Shown here: one piece after another, positions 63,930 through 64,000 of the stretch
Numbering within the stretch: position 1 is the stretch's first letter
How the letters are laid out: each line of letters opens with the position of its first letter
DNA from: an uncultured Pelagibacteraceae bacterium
GTDB taxonomy: Bacteria; Pseudomonadota; Alphaproteobacteria; Pelagibacterales; Pelagibacteraceae
Direction of reading: 5' to 3'
NCBI GenBank assembly: GCA_902590915.1
Contig: CACIYQ010000006.1
Location: 1 to 64,000 of the forward strand
Length of the DNA stretch: 64,000 bases
Made by a program: the position numbers and the translations under genes
The notes under the pieces: model-generated
Seen by the model: only the letters and a program-made list of their open reading frames with translations
Told to the model about the DNA's origin: nothing
Database searches by the model: none

Positions 63930-64000
63930 CTAAATTGTCTTTAAAGGTGGATAATCCAATATTACCTGATTAATTTTTTCATTTAAATCCTTAATTCTGT
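63930..64000 (-). CDS. C-terminal end of a gene entering from the right edge
   Basis: On the minus strand an open frame ends at TAG (63932-63930) and reads RIKDLNEKINQVILDY then PPLKTI. Composition looks coding, but only about 22 residues are visible and no family can be named. It may be the native chromosomal neighbour beyond the tRNA. Confidence 0.35.
   Translation of the reverse strand, partial: RIKDLNEKINQVILDYPPLKTI

Overview
This window looks like a chromosome segment of a SAR11-type alphaproteobacterium (Candidatus Pelagibacter lineage). The evidence is very low GC, extremely short or overlapping gene junctions, lysine- and asparagine-rich proteins, and the alphaproteobacterial order argS / nagZ / scpAB / tatABC / serS / yajC-secDF. 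The combination of a Pst/Pho cluster, a full C-P lyase set and lipid-remodelling genes resembles what is known for phosphonate-using strains such as HTCC7211. The strain identity is an inference; no database search was run.

Layout. (1) 1-2.8 kb: end of ilvD and a mannose-1-phosphate guanylyltransferase. (2) 3.2-7.6 kb: membrane-lipid remodelling genes, namely a diacylglycerol-kinase-like protein, a PlcP-type phospholipase C, an Agt-type glycosyltransferase and an olsBA ornithine-lipid pair. (3) 7.7-19.7 kb: phosphate sensing, import and storage (phoR, pstS-pstC-pstA-pstB-phoU-phoB, sixA-like, ppk, ppx). (4) 19.8-25.3 kb: Nudix and TPR proteins, phosphonatase phnX, an arsC/aquaporin arsenic pair, phnZ, an MFS carrier and a small secreted protein. 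(5) 25.3-37.4 kb: phosphonate import (phnC-D-E1-E2), regulator phnF, C-P lyase phnGHIJKLN, a DUF1045 2H-phosphoesterase, phnM and a small membrane protein. (6) 37.5-40.6 kb: znuA / znuCB-zur zinc uptake. (7) 40.6-62.3 kb: housekeeping genes (dehydrogenase, xth, erpA, dgt, argS, nagZ, scpAB, tatABC, serS, yajC-secDF, uvrA, ssb, gyrA, coaD, cyclophilin, tgt). (8) 62.3-64 kb: a tRNA-Lys(UUU) locus with one intact gene flanked by a detached 5' half and a detached 3' half, short repeated GTGTGCAC-like motifs and two small secreted proteins. This looks like a small integrative element or tandem remnants at a tRNA.

The first 37 kb reads as one phosphorus-scarcity island. Phospholipids are stripped of phosphate and replaced by glycolipids and ornithine lipids. 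Phosphate is imported by Pst, phosphonates are imported by Phn and broken down by up to three chemistries, and polyphosphate is made and degraded. Arsenate that enters with phosphate is reduced and exported. I found ten sets of about 7-bp half-sites (TTGTAAC-like) repeated at 11-bp intervals upstream of plcP, olsB, a secreted unknown, pstS, phnX, phnZ, another secreted unknown, phnC, phnM and a small membrane protein. These are probable PhoB sites and tie the unknown genes to the Pho regulon.

The least explained structure is the tRNA-Lys locus at the right end. The three tRNA-derived copies share exactly the 7-nt anticodon loop, as expected for the overlap region of a tyrosine recombinase. 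No recombinase gene lies inside the 1.5-kb interval.
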